Source: Kibdelosporangium sp. MJ126-NF4
GTDB taxonomy: Bacteria; Actinomycetota; Actinomycetes; Mycobacteriales; Pseudonocardiaceae
NCBI RefSeq assembly: GCF_000826545.1
Contig: NZ_CDME01000014.1
Span: 434,001-498,000, forward strand
DNA: 64,000 nucleotides
Reading direction: 5' to 3'
Part shown: positions 24,585-33,233 of the stretch, piece after piece
How positions within the stretch are numbered: the stretch's first letter is position 1
How the letters are laid out: every line of letters starts with the position of its first letter
Position numbers and translations under genes: made by a program
Notes under the pieces: model-generated
Told to the model about the DNA's origin: nothing
The model's database searches: none
The model's input: the letters and a program-made list of their open reading frames with translations, nothing else

Positions 24585-25424
24585 TCAGCTGGGCGGGGCG
24601 AAGGGATTGTCCGCGGACTGGGCTGGTTGCTCCGATGGCTCGGGGCGTGGCGGCGCGGGTGCGTCGGTTCGCTGGTACAGCCGGGCTTCCTCGCGTGTGC
24701 GGCGTTCGGCCAGCACCGCTGACAGGTACGCCCAGACCGGGACACCCGGCGGCATGGGGCTGCCCAGGTGCGCGCTGACTTCGGCGGCGAGCCGGTGGCC
24801 GAGGGTGTGCGCGGCCTCCGGGGCCAGTTCGCTGAGCCTGCCGAGGTACTGCCGGATCGCCAGTGCGAGATCGTTCGGCAACGCGGACACGCTCTGCGAC
24901 GACGCCCAGTCCGCCAGCGGCGGCGGCATGTACACCGGGGCGACCGCCTGCTCGGGAATCCGTTCCCTGACCACCAGGGTGCCCGCGAGCATGTCGCCCA
25001 CCCGCTGGCTGTTGCGCGACGCCAGCGACACGATCACCGCGACCGCGCCGAACAGCCCGACTCCCCAGAAGTCCACGAAGAACCCGGCCAGCGCGCGCAC
25101 GAGCGCGTGCCGGAACCGGATCGGGCCGCCGTCGGTGCGCACGACCCGCAGGCCCGCCGCGGCCTTCCCGATGGTCCTGCCCCTGGTCAGGGTCTCGGCC
25201 AGGACCGGGTAGCCGATCAGCACCGCCACCGCGACCAGCAGGGTGATCGCGGACTGCAGCGCGTCGTCGAAGCCGATCGCCCCACCGGCGCCGAGGATGA
25301 GATAGACGAACAGCAGCGTCAGGAACTGGATGAGCACGTCGAGCGCGAACGCCAGGCCGCGGCTGGCCAGCCGGGCGACCCGCATCTCCAGCAGAACGGC
25401 CTCGCCACTGACGAGATCTGACAC
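24585..25424 (-). CDS. RDD family membrane protein
   Basis: The protein of about 279 residues has an RDD domain (about 10-165) with the named residues in VARLASRGLAFALDVLIQF and GRTIGKAAAGLRVVRTDGGPIRFRHALVRAL, and four to five membrane helices. The C-terminal 100 residues are soluble and proline-rich at the end. RDD proteins are thought to move ions or small solutes. GTG 25424 has GGGAG six bases upstream, whereas GTG 25430 lies too close to it. It diverges from SpoIIM and belongs to a conserved actinobacterial envelope locus with the next five genes. Confidence 0.88.
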   Translation of the reverse strand: MSDLVSGEAVLLEMRVARLASRGLAFALDVLIQFLTLLFVYLILGAGGAIGFDDALQSAITLLVAVAVLIGYPVLAETLTRGRTIGKAAAGLRVVRTDGGPIRFRHALVRALAGFFVDFWGVGLFGAVAVIVSLASRNSQRVGDMLAGTLVVRERIPEQAVAPVYMPPPLADWASSQSVSALPNDLALAIRQYLGRLSELAPEAAHTLGHRLAAEVSAHLGSPMPPGVPVWAYLSAVLAERRTREEARLYQRTDAPAPPRPEPSEQPAQSADNPFAPPS

Positions 25425-25459
25425 ATTCACTCCCTGGTCAATGCGGAATAGTACGGGGT

Positions 25460-26467
25460 GTGGACATCGATGTGTTCGTCGCGGCGCACCGCGGGGAATG
25501 GGACCGGCTGGGTGAACTGGTGCGGCGCAGCGGCGCTGTGCGCGGCCCCGAGGCCGACGAACTGGTCCGGCTCTACCAGCGCGCGGCGACGCACCTGTCG
25601 ATCGTGCGCACCGAGATGCCCGACCCCGCGCTGATCGGGCGGCTGTCGACGCTGGTGGCGCGAGCCCGGTCGGCGATCACCGGCACCCACAGCCCGGCGT
25701 GGCGTGAGGTCGGCCTGTTCTTCACGCGACGGTTTCCCGCGACGGTGTACCTGGGCTGGCGGTGGTGGGTGCCTGCCGCGTTCGTGTTCCTCGCGGTCAG
25801 CGCGCTGATCGCGATCTGGATCGCGGCCAACCCGGACGTACAGGCCAGCATCGGCGCGCCGGACGACATCAAGGAGATGACCCGGCCCGGCGGCGGGTAT
25901 GAGGCGTACTACTCCAGCAACCCGGCGGGTTCCTTCGCCGCGCAGGTCTGGACGAACAACGCGTGGGTCGCCGCGAGCTGCCTGATGTTCGGTGTGCTGC
26001 TCGGCCTGCCGGTGGTCTACGCGCTGTGGGCGAACGCGTTGAACCTCGGCGTGGGTGGCGGCCTGATGATGGCGGCCGGTCGTGGGGACGTGTTCCTCGG
26101 CCTGATCGCCCCGCACGGACTGTTGGAACTGACCGCGGTGTTCGTGGCCGCCGGGATCGGGCTCAAACTCGGCTGGACGGTCATCGACCCGCGTGGCCGA
26201 CCGCGTACGCAGGCGCTGGCCGAGGAGGGCAGATCGATTGTCGTGGTGGCGCTGGGGTTGGCGTGTGTGCTGGCCGTGGCCGGTGTCATCGAGGCGTTCG
26301 TGACGCCGTCAGGCCTGCCCACGTGGGCGCGGATCGGCATCGGGGTGGTCGCCGAACTGGCGTTCCTGGTGTACGTGTTCGTCGTCGGCCGCCGGGCCGC
26401 CCTGGACGGGGAGACCGGCGACGTCGACGCGAAGTACGCGGGCGACACCGCGCCGACAGCCGCGTAG
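25460..26467 (+). CDS. Stage II sporulation protein M-like membrane protein
   Basis: The 335-residue protein starts with a soluble helical part (DIDVFVAAHRGEWDRLGELVRRSG). A SpoIIM domain with about five membrane helices follows, including WTNNAWVAASCLMFGVLLGLPVVYALW, MMAAGRGDVFLGLIAPHGLLELTAVFVAAG and LGLACVLAVAGVIEAFVTPSG. The motif PHGLLE is typical. In Bacillus, SpoIIM works with peptidoglycan hydrolases during engulfment; the actinobacterial role is unproven. It sits between RDD and DUF58 genes as in many actinomycetes and ends three bases from the convergent DUF58 gene. Confidence 0.9.
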   Translation: MDIDVFVAAHRGEWDRLGELVRRSGAVRGPEADELVRLYQRAATHLSIVRTEMPDPALIGRLSTLVARARSAITGTHSPAWREVGLFFTRRFPATVYLGWRWWVPAAFVFLAVSALIAIWIAANPDVQASIGAPDDIKEMTRPGGGYEAYYSSNPAGSFAAQVWTNNAWVAASCLMFGVLLGLPVVYALWANALNLGVGGGLMMAAGRGDVFLGLIAPHGLLELTAVFVAAGIGLKLGWTVIDPRGRPRTQALAEEGRSIVVVALGLACVLAVAGVIEAFVTPSGLPTWARIGIGVVAELAFLVYVFVVGRRAALDGETGDVDAKYAGDTAPTAA

Positions 26468-26469
26468 GC

Positions 26470-27762
26470 CTACAAGCGACCTTCTGACTTCAGCGCCAGG
26501 TACTTGTCCGCCAAGGCGGGCGCGAGTTCGTCCGGTGTGGCGTCGACGACGTGCACGCCACGGCGCCTTAGCAGAGCGGCCACGTGGGCGCGCTCCTGCG
26601 TTGCCCGCGCTGCGGCGGCCGCGTCGAACACCGCCTCCGCGTCCCCGCGTGCCTGGGCCATCTCCTGGATCCGCGGGTCCGCCACCGCCGCGAGCAGCAC
26701 CAGGTGCCGTGCGGTCAACGTGTGCAGGATCGGCAGCAGGCCCTGTTCCAGCGGATCCGGGTCAAGGCCGGTCAGCAGGACGACCAGCGACCGGCGTCGG
26801 CTGCGGCGCAGGACCTGCGCGACGATGCCGGACGCGTCCGACTCGACCAGCACGGGCTGTACCGCGGCCATGCTGTTGACCATGGCGGGCAACAGTTCCG
26901 CCGCGGTCGCGCCCTGCACGCTGGCCCGCACCTGCCGGTCGTAGGCGATCAGGTCGACACGGTCCCCGGCGCGGGAGGCCAGCGCGGCCAGCAGCAGGGC
27001 CGCGTCCATCGCGGCGTCCAGCCGGGGGATGTCGCCGACCCGTCCCGCGGACGTGCGACCGGTGTCCAGCACGATCATCAGGTGCCGGTCGCGTTCCGGC
27101 CGCCAGGTCCGGACCATCACGTCCGTCGAGCGAGCCGTTGCGCGCCAGTCGATCGAGCGCACGTCGTCACCGGCCACGTAGGTGCGCAGTGAGTCGAACT
27201 CGCTGCCCTGGCCCCGGGCGAGGGTGCGCAGCCTGCCGTCGAGGTCGCGCAGCCGGTCCAACCGGGACGGCAGGTGCTTGCGGCTGGTGAACGGCGGCAG
27301 CACCCGGATCGTCCCGGCGACGGCGTGCGATCCCTGCCGTGCGGCCAAACCCAGCGGCCCGAACGCGCGAACCGTGACCCGGTGGGCGATCCGGTCGCCT
27401 CGCCGGGTCGGCAGCAACGCGGTGGTCACGACTCTCGTCGCGCCACCGGGAATGTCGAGTGTGTGCCGGTCAGACGCGCCCGCGCTGGGCGGCCACGCGT
27501 CCCGCAGCAGACCGCGGATCCGAGCCCTGCCTGGATTGTGGATGGTCAACGTCACCGACGCCGGTTCGCCGAGCCGCACTGTCCGGTCGCCGCCTCGGGT
27601 GAACTCGAGGGCGCTGACCGACCCGGCCAGCAGCAGATCGACCGCGATGACGGCCAGCACCACCGCGGTGACCAGGAAGATCCCGCCCCACGACGGCAGC
27701 AGCAGCCCGACGATGAGGGCACCGGCCAGCGCCAGCAGTCCCGCCCGCCCGGAGATCGCCAC
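26470..27762 (-). CDS. DUF58 domain-containing protein (VWA-like, MoxR partner)
   Basis: The 430-residue protein has two N-terminal membrane helices (GLLALAGALIVGLLLPSWGGIFL), a beta-rich part, and then the DUF58 core EFDSLRTYVAGDDVRSIDWRATARSTDVMVRTW. A VWA-like segment with DTGRTSAGR follows. DUF58 proteins work with MoxR AAA+ ATPases, and the MoxR gene lies four bases upstream on the same strand. The pair probably remodels or inserts metal into an envelope protein. The start is GTG 27762. Confidence 0.88.
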   Translation of the reverse strand: MAISGRAGLLALAGALIVGLLLPSWGGIFLVTAVVLAVIAVDLLLAGSVSALEFTRGGDRTVRLGEPASVTLTIHNPGRARIRGLLRDAWPPSAGASDRHTLDIPGGATRVVTTALLPTRRGDRIAHRVTVRAFGPLGLAARQGSHAVAGTIRVLPPFTSRKHLPSRLDRLRDLDGRLRTLARGQGSEFDSLRTYVAGDDVRSIDWRATARSTDVMVRTWRPERDRHLMIVLDTGRTSAGRVGDIPRLDAAMDAALLLAALASRAGDRVDLIAYDRQVRASVQGATAAELLPAMVNSMAAVQPVLVESDASGIVAQVLRRSRRRSLVVLLTGLDPDPLEQGLLPILHTLTARHLVLLAAVADPRIQEMAQARGDAEAVFDAAAAARATQERAHVAALLRRRGVHVVDATPDELAPALADKYLALKSEGRL

Positions 27763-27766
27763 CGGC

Positions 27767-28717
27767 TCAGCGCGGCACCGGAACGGCCGCGAGCACGCCG
27801 TCCAGCACCCCGTCGGTGGTCGCGCCCTCCAACTCGGCCTCCGGCCGCAGTTCCAGCCGGTGCCGCAGAGCCGGGCGGGCCAGGGCCTTCACGTCGTCCG
27901 GTGTCACGTACTCGCGGCCCGACAGCCACGCCCACGCGCGGGACGCGGCGAGCAGCGCGGTCGCGCCACGCGGGGACACACCGAGCCGGACGGCCGGTGA
28001 GTTCCGCGTCGCCCTGCAGATGTCCACGATGTAGCCGAGGACCTGCTCGTGCACGGTCAACGCGGCCACCTCGGCGCGACCGGCGTCGAGGTCCGCCTTG
28101 CCTGCCACCGGGCGGATTCCCGCCGCGGCGAGGTTGCGCGGGTCGAACCCGGCGGCGTGCCGCGTCAGGATGCCGACCTCGTCGTCCCGTGACGGCGTCG
28201 GCATGGTCAGCTTCACCAGGAAACGGTCCAACTGGGCCTCGGGCAACGGGTACGTGCCCTCGTACTCGACCGGGTTCTGGGTGGCGACCACGATGAACGG
28301 GTCGGGCAGCGGCCGTGGCGTGCCGTCGATCGAGACCTGCCGCTCCTCCATCGCCTCCAGCAGCGCGGACTGGGTCTTCGGCGGGGTGCGGTTGATCTCG
28401 TCGGCGATCAGCAGGCTGGTGAACACCGGGCCCTCGCGGAAGACGAAGTCGGCCTTGTGCGGGTCGTAGACGATCGAGCCGGTCACGTCGCCCGGCATCA
28501 GGTCGGGGGTGAACTGCACGCGCGTGCACTTCAGGTCGAGCGCCCCGGCCAAAGCCCGCACCAGCAACGTCTTCGCCACCCCCGGCACGCCTTCGAGCAG
28601 CACGTGCCCTCGGCACAGCAGTGCGATGATCAGGCCGGTGACCGCGGCGTCGTTGCCGACCACCGCCTTGCCGACCTCGGAGCGCAGCGCGACCAGCGCG
28701 TCGCGTGAGTTTCCCAT
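27767..28717 (-). CDS. MoxR family AAA+ ATPase
   Basis: The 316-residue protein has the MoxR core: Walker A LEGVPGVAKTLLVRALA (about 38-54), Walker B LLIADEINRTPPKTQSALLEAMEE, sensor 1 VVATQNPVEYEGTYPLPEAQLDRF and a C-terminal lid with GVSPRGATALLAASRAWAWL. It is a cytoplasmic chaperone-like ATPase that acts with VWA/DUF58 proteins. Its start codon shares one base with the stop of the upstream DUF4350 gene, showing strong coupling. Confidence 0.93.
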   Translation of the reverse strand: MGNSRDALVALRSEVGKAVVGNDAAVTGLIIALLCRGHVLLEGVPGVAKTLLVRALAGALDLKCTRVQFTPDLMPGDVTGSIVYDPHKADFVFREGPVFTSLLIADEINRTPPKTQSALLEAMEERQVSIDGTPRPLPDPFIVVATQNPVEYEGTYPLPEAQLDRFLVKLTMPTPSRDDEVGILTRHAAGFDPRNLAAAGIRPVAGKADLDAGRAEVAALTVHEQVLGYIVDICRATRNSPAVRLGVSPRGATALLAASRAWAWLSGREYVTPDDVKALARPALRHRLELRPEAELEGATTDGVLDGVLAAVPVPR

Positions 28718-29889
28718 CAGTGTGAACCTACCTCATCCGCCAGCGTGTCCAGTTCGTCCGCGAGCTGCACGAGCGCTTGTTCCGTGTTCGGTGGTGGTCC
28801 GAAAAGGACCGCGTGCACCGGGGCGCCCGGCCGCCCGGTCCGTGCCGTGACGCCGTCGACGATCGCCGTGGGTGTGGCGTCGGCTGACAGGCCCAGCAAC
28901 GGGATCAGCCTGCCGATCGTGGCCGCGCGCAACGCGTCCGCGGCGTGGTCGGTGGCGCGGGCGCGCCGGTAGAGCCGGGCGCGGCCCTCGGTGGTCTCCG
29001 CGGCGCGCACGACGACCGGCAGCGGCTCGGTGACGATCGGGCCGAGCCTGCGGGCCCGCCACACCATGAACAGCAGCACCGCGACGCCCGCCTGGCCGAG
29101 GCCGAACCACCAGCCCTGCGGGATCAGTTCGTAGAAGCTCTTCTCCCGGCCCCCGCCCGTTTCCCCGTCTCCGTCTGCTGAGCCGCCCGGTTCGGTGTCC
29201 GACAGCGACGGCAGGTACCAGACGAGCCGGTGGTGCTTGCCGAGAACACGCATCGACAAGGCCGCGTTGCCGTCCTCGTCCAGCCACTCGTTGGTCAGTG
29301 GGGTCGCGTCGCCCAGCAGCGTGACAGTGCCGCTCTGGACCAACGTTCCCTCGTAGCAACGGGAAGGGCCGCTGTAGGTGACGCCGCCGAGCCGCGCGGT
29401 GCCCGCCGCGTTGAAGGCACATCCGGGTTCGCGGCTGTCGGGGCTGACATCCCCATCCTTGCGCACCGACGGCGCCAGGGCGGCCAGCGCGTCACCGTAG
29501 GCGCCGATCGCGACGACCGTGGCGGCCTCGCCGCGCAACGCCGTCAACTGCTGGCCTGTCAGCCAGTTGGGCTGGGTGATGAGCAACGTGGTGTCGGACT
29601 TGATGTTCTGGCGCGCGGCCGCCAACGAGTCGACGCGGACGACCTCGACGCCCTGGGCCTGCAGCAGACGCGCGAGCGCGCGGCTGCCCGCCGGGCTGAC
29701 CGACTCTGGGTCCGCCGGGCCGTCATCACCGCCGCCGCGCAGCAACGCGATCACGAGCGCGGCGGCGACCATGATCACGCCGATGATGACCGGCCCGCGC
29801 GCGGCGCGCCAGATCCGCTGCGCGTCGGGAGAAAGGGACGTCCGCTGTGTCGCCCGCTGTGTCACCGAGGCTGTCGTCGGGGCTGTCAT
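28717..29889 (-). CDS. DUF4350 domain-containing membrane protein
   Basis: The 390-residue product has an N-terminal membrane helix (GPVIIGVIMVAAALVIALL), an extracellular DUF4350 domain (about 65-245, beginning VSPAGSRALARLLQAQGVEVVRV), a second membrane helix WWFGLGQAGVAVLLFMVWRA and a cytoplasmic tail. DUF4350 resembles a GATase-like fold without an obvious catalytic site. It is the usual neighbour of MoxR and DUF4129 genes and overlaps the DUF4129 gene by four bases. Function is unknown. Confidence 0.87.
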   Translation of the reverse strand: MTAPTTASVTQRATQRTSLSPDAQRIWRAARGPVIIGVIMVAAALVIALLRGGGDDGPADPESVSPAGSRALARLLQAQGVEVVRVDSLAAARQNIKSDTTLLITQPNWLTGQQLTALRGEAATVVAIGAYGDALAALAPSVRKDGDVSPDSREPGCAFNAAGTARLGGVTYSGPSRCYEGTLVQSGTVTLLGDATPLTNEWLDEDGNAALSMRVLGKHHRLVWYLPSLSDTEPGGSADGDGETGGGREKSFYELIPQGWWFGLGQAGVAVLLFMVWRARRLGPIVTEPLPVVVRAAETTEGRARLYRRARATDHAADALRAATIGRLIPLLGLSADATPTAIVDGVTARTGRPGAPVHAVLFGPPPNTEQALVQLADELDTLADEVGSH

Positions 29890-30494
29890 CGGCGGGCGCC
29901 GTCCAGTGTCAGGTCCAGGTCGGCCAGCCGCCGGTAGCCGTCCACAGTGGCCTCACGGCCGCCGTAGCAGACGTCGTCGAACAGCCGGGCCGCACCGAGC
30001 AGGGCGTCGGCGTGGTCGGGAAGTCGTGCCCCCGCCGCGTTCGCGACCTCGTCGACCGTCCGGCCGGAACGCTCGTCGAGCACGCCTCGTTCCTCGAGGC
30101 CGCGCACGATCGCCCGGAAGCGTTCCCGGACGGCTTCGGTGAGATCTCCGCGTGCCTCGGCGGCAAGCGCCGCCGCGCGGTGGTCGGCGGCGGTCATCGC
30201 GCGCCCGGCGAACACCGACTGGCTCGCGGCGGTGCGCGCCAGCCCGCCGACCCGCAATCGGACGATCACGATCAGGGCGATGAGGACGACCAGCAGGATG
30301 GCCAGTCCGATCAGACCGCCGGGCAGCACACTGGAGATGCCGTCGAGCAGGTCCCCGATCCGGTCGAGCACCCAGTTCAGGATCTTGCTGAACACCGACG
30401 GTTCGGCCTGCTGGTACTCCACGTCCGACAGCTCCCTGACGGCCGCGTCGCGAGCTGCGTCGCGGCCGACGTCCACGGGAATGTCGTTGTTCAC
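29886..30494 (-). CDS. DUF4129 domain-containing membrane protein
   Basis: The 202-residue protein has one membrane helix (GLIGLAILLVVLIALIVIVRL) and a C-terminal DUF4129 domain: DHRAAALAAEARGDLTEAVRERFRAIVRGLEERGVLDERSGRTVDEVA, with the final YGGREATVDGYRRL. This domain resembles the C-terminal part of some transglutaminase-type proteins. GTG 30494 overlaps the stop of the upstream gene by four bases. It belongs to the MoxR/DUF58 operon. Confidence 0.87.
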   Translation of the reverse strand: MNNDIPVDVGRDAARDAAVRELSDVEYQQAEPSVFSKILNWVLDRIGDLLDGISSVLPGGLIGLAILLVVLIALIVIVRLRVGGLARTAASQSVFAGRAMTAADHRAAALAAEARGDLTEAVRERFRAIVRGLEERGVLDERSGRTVDEVANAAGARLPDHADALLGAARLFDDVCYGGREATVDGYRRLADLDLTLDGARR

Positions 30495-31531
30495 CAGGCG
30501 GTCGGGGGCTGCGGCGGCGGTGGCTGGCTGACCCCGGCCTGGCGGGCCAGCTCGATGTCCATGCCTTCCCGCCGCATCCGGCGGTCGACGTAGATCAGCG
30601 TGGTCACGCCCGCGACGAACGGCATCGTGATGGTCTCCGCGATGATCCCGGCCAGTGCCCCGAGCAGCAGCGCACCCGTGAAGTTGGGCGACAGTCCGAA
30701 CCCGGTCGCGTCGTAGAGGCCACCGGTGGCCAGGGTGAACGGGATCTGCACGATCTGCCCGATGAGAGAGGCGATGATCGTGGCGAGGATCAGGATGCCG
30801 AACGTGCGCCACCACGCGCCGTTGACCAGCAGCCGCGACCGGGTCAGTGACGTGCCGACCTTCGCGCCCTCCAGGATCAGCGCGGTGCTGGCCAGGCTGA
30901 ACAGGACGTACAGCCAGATGCCGGGGATCACCAGTGCGATCGCCCCGGCGGCCACGATCAGCGTGTACAGCACGCTCAGCCCGAGCAGGGGCAGGAACCG
31001 GGGCCGGACGTGCTTCCACGCCTCGCCGACGGTGATCGGCTGGCCGAGCACGGCTTTGCCCATCACGACGGTGAGCACACCGTTGAGGATGGTGGCGATC
31101 ACGACGGTGACAACGACGGTGGGGATGGTGAGGATCAGCGCGCGTTCGAGGTCCTCACCGAGCCGCTGCTCCTCGGTGGCGTACAGCGGCAGGTCGCTGC
31201 GCATCAACGTCGTGCCCTTGACGATGAAGAGGATCAGGCCGATGCCGAGCAGGTTGGAGACGGTCGACGCGATCGCCGACACCCCCAGCATCTGCTTGGG
31301 ATACGTCCGGATGGCGGTGATCGCGCCGTCCAGGATCTCGCCGAGGCCCAACGGGCGCAACGGGATCACGCCGGGTTTGGCCGCGAACGGCTGCCCCCAC
31401 TGTGGCGGTGGCGCCGCCGGGTAGGGCTGCTGTGGATACGGCTGCTGCTGTGGCTGCTGCGACCCCTGTGGGGGATCCTGCGGTCTGTCCGGCTTGCCGT
31501 CGGGCGACGACCAGCCTTCGTTTTCGGTCAC
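30491..31531 (-). CDS. Multi-pass membrane protein with proline/glutamine-rich N-terminus
   Basis: The product of about 346 residues begins with a soluble segment rich in proline and glutamine (residues about 10-50), followed by about six membrane helices. The conserved start of the membrane part is IPLRPLGLGEILDGAITAIRTYPKQMLG, typical of the family related to the membrane domain of glycerophosphodiester phosphodiesterases. No catalytic domain is present. GTG 31531 is chosen; an upstream start at 31585 would add unsupported sequence. It is the first gene of the operon leading to MoxR and DUF58. Confidence 0.85.
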   Translation of the reverse strand: MTENEGWSSPDGKPDRPQDPPQGSQQPQQQPYPQQPYPAAPPPQWGQPFAAKPGVIPLRPLGLGEILDGAITAIRTYPKQMLGVSAIASTVSNLLGIGLILFIVKGTTLMRSDLPLYATEEQRLGEDLERALILTIPTVVVTVVIATILNGVLTVVMGKAVLGQPITVGEAWKHVRPRFLPLLGLSVLYTLIVAAGAIALVIPGIWLYVLFSLASTALILEGAKVGTSLTRSRLLVNGAWWRTFGILILATIIASLIGQIVQIPFTLATGGLYDATGFGLSPNFTGALLLGALAGIIAETITMPFVAGVTTLIYVDRRMRREGMDIELARQAGVSQPPPPQPPTAW

Positions 31532-31636
31532 CGGAACCCCCTGGGTTCTACCCTTGTGTCGCGCCCACTTTAGGGGTGTTCGCAACAGCGTACGCAGACG
31601 GCACGGCTACGACGTTCCCGCTGGCATTGTGCCTGT

Positions 31637-32236
31637 TCACGCTGGCCAAGCCAGCATCGACGCCGCCGCGACCGCTTCCAGGTCCTCCGGGGACGCGCCA
31701 TCGCGGGCCTGCTGTGACATCCCTTGCAGTGTCGCGGCGGTGAAGACCGCCAGCGCGCGGGCGTTCGTCCCCGCCGGTAGCTCACCTGTGTCGACATCGG
31801 ACTGGATGCGTTGTTCCAGGTCGGCCACGTTGGCGTTGCGCCGGTCGCGCAGGTCCTGCTCGATGTCGGCGGACTCCGGTGTGCAGTTGGTCGCGGCCGA
31901 GATGATCAGGCAGCCACGCGGATGCGCGGCCGACGTGTACTCCGTCGCCGCCTCGCGCAACATCCGCGCGACGCCCTGCCGGGCGGTCGGTTCCTCGGCC
32001 AGCGCCTGCGCGGCGAACGCGCCGTGTGTGCGCTGGTAGACCGCGACGGCCTCGCGGAAGAGCGCCTTCTTGTCGCCGAACGCCGCGTACAGACTCGGCG
32101 GGCCAATGCCCATCGCCTGGGTCAGCCCGGCGACCGACGTCGCCTCGAAGCCGTGTTCCCAGAACGCTTCCAGCGCTCTGGCCAGTACCTCGTCCCGGTC
32201 GAAGGCGCGGGGCCGTCCTCGTGCTGGCACGCTCAC
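31637..32236 (-). CDS. TetR family transcriptional regulator
   Basis: The 199-residue protein has the TetR HTH RPRAFDRDEVLARALEAFWEHGFEATSVAGLTQAMGIGPPSLYAAFGDKKALF with recognition helix GPPSLYAAFG, and a TetR_C_16-like ligand domain (HPRGCLIISAATNCTPE). GTG 32236 lies just six bases after an AT-rich TATAGAAT, so the transcript may be leaderless. A second GTG two codons on is possible. It stands alone on the minus strand between the DUF4129 locus and the aminopeptidase gene. Confidence 0.88.
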   Translation of the reverse strand: MSVPARGRPRAFDRDEVLARALEAFWEHGFEATSVAGLTQAMGIGPPSLYAAFGDKKALFREAVAVYQRTHGAFAAQALAEEPTARQGVARMLREAATEYTSAAHPRGCLIISAATNCTPESADIEQDLRDRRNANVADLEQRIQSDVDTGELPAGTNARALAVFTAATLQGMSQQARDGASPEDLEAVAAASMLAWPA

Positions 32237-32282
32237 ACCCTAATTCTATAGCGCTCGTTTCAAAACAGGCTGATCGCGCCCG

Positions 32283-33224
32283 TCAGCGGAAGCGGTCGGT
32301 CGCGGCGATCAGCGCGCCGACCATGTCGGGCGAATGGCTGTCGTGGCCCGCGTCGGTGATCACGAGTTCACTGCCCGGCCAGGCGTGGTTCAGTTGCCAC
32401 GGGCCGCCGAGCAGGTTGGTCATGTCCATCGCGCCCTGTACCAGCACGCCGGGGATGTCCGCCAGTGCCCGGGCGTTGTCGAGCACGTACCGGTCCTCGA
32501 TGAACGAGTCGTTGCTGAAGTAGTGCGTGACCAGGCGGGCGAAGCAGATCCGGTACGCCGGGTCCGCGAACAGCGGGCTCGGCGGTGACGTCGGGATGAT
32601 CGCTTCCTCCCAGTCGCACCAGTCGCGCGCGGCCTTGTCGCGGACCGCGAAGTCCGGGTCCGAGAGCAACGACAGGTAGGCCGCCGCCAGGTTGCCGTCG
32701 CGCAGGTGTTCCGGCACGCCCGCGCGGAACGTCTCGTACGCCGCCGGGAACACCTTGCCCAGTCCGGTGATCAGCAGGTCCAGTTCGGCGATCCGGCCGG
32801 TGGCGATGCCGAGCAGGACCATCTCGGACACTCGCGAGGGGTGCCTCAGCGCGTAGACGAGGCCCAGCGCCGATCCCCACGACCCGCCGAACACGAGCCA
32901 CCGGTCGATGCCGAGTGCGCGGCGCAGCACCTCCATGTCCGCCACCAGGTGGTCGGTCGTGTTGGCCGACAGGTCGGTCGACGGGTCGCTGGCGTGCGGT
33001 GTGCTGCGGCCACAGTTGCGTTGGTCGAACAGCACGATCCGGTACGCCGACGGGTCGAAGAACCGGCGCACTCCCTCCGAACATCCCGAGCCTGGCCCGC
33101 CGTGCAGGACCACGGCGGGCTTGCCGTCCGGGTTTCCGCACTGCTCCCAGTAGAGCTGGTTGCCGTCGCCGACCTCCAGCATGCCGTGCTCGTACGGTTC
33201 GATTTCCGGATATCTCTCAGCCAT
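32283..33224 (-). CDS. pip: Prolyl aminopeptidase
   Basis: The 313-residue alpha/beta hydrolase matches proline iminopeptidases (family S33): oxyanion/entry motif VVLHGGPGSGCSEGVRRFFDP, a conserved FDQRNCGRSTPHA, the nucleophile in VFGGSWGSALGLVYALRHP, aspartate in VQGAMDMTN and histidine in DAGHDSHSP. It removes N-terminal proline from peptides in the cytoplasm. ATG 33224 gives the typical start MAERYPEIEPYEHGMLEVGDG. The MFS gene upstream on the same strand ends nine bases before it. Confidence 0.92.
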   Translation of the reverse strand: MAERYPEIEPYEHGMLEVGDGNQLYWEQCGNPDGKPAVVLHGGPGSGCSEGVRRFFDPSAYRIVLFDQRNCGRSTPHASDPSTDLSANTTDHLVADMEVLRRALGIDRWLVFGGSWGSALGLVYALRHPSRVSEMVLLGIATGRIAELDLLITGLGKVFPAAYETFRAGVPEHLRDGNLAAAYLSLLSDPDFAVRDKAARDWCDWEEAIIPTSPPSPLFADPAYRICFARLVTHYFSNDSFIEDRYVLDNARALADIPGVLVQGAMDMTNLLGGPWQLNHAWPGSELVITDAGHDSHSPDMVGALIAATDRFR

Positions 33225-33233
33225 CCGGCCAAT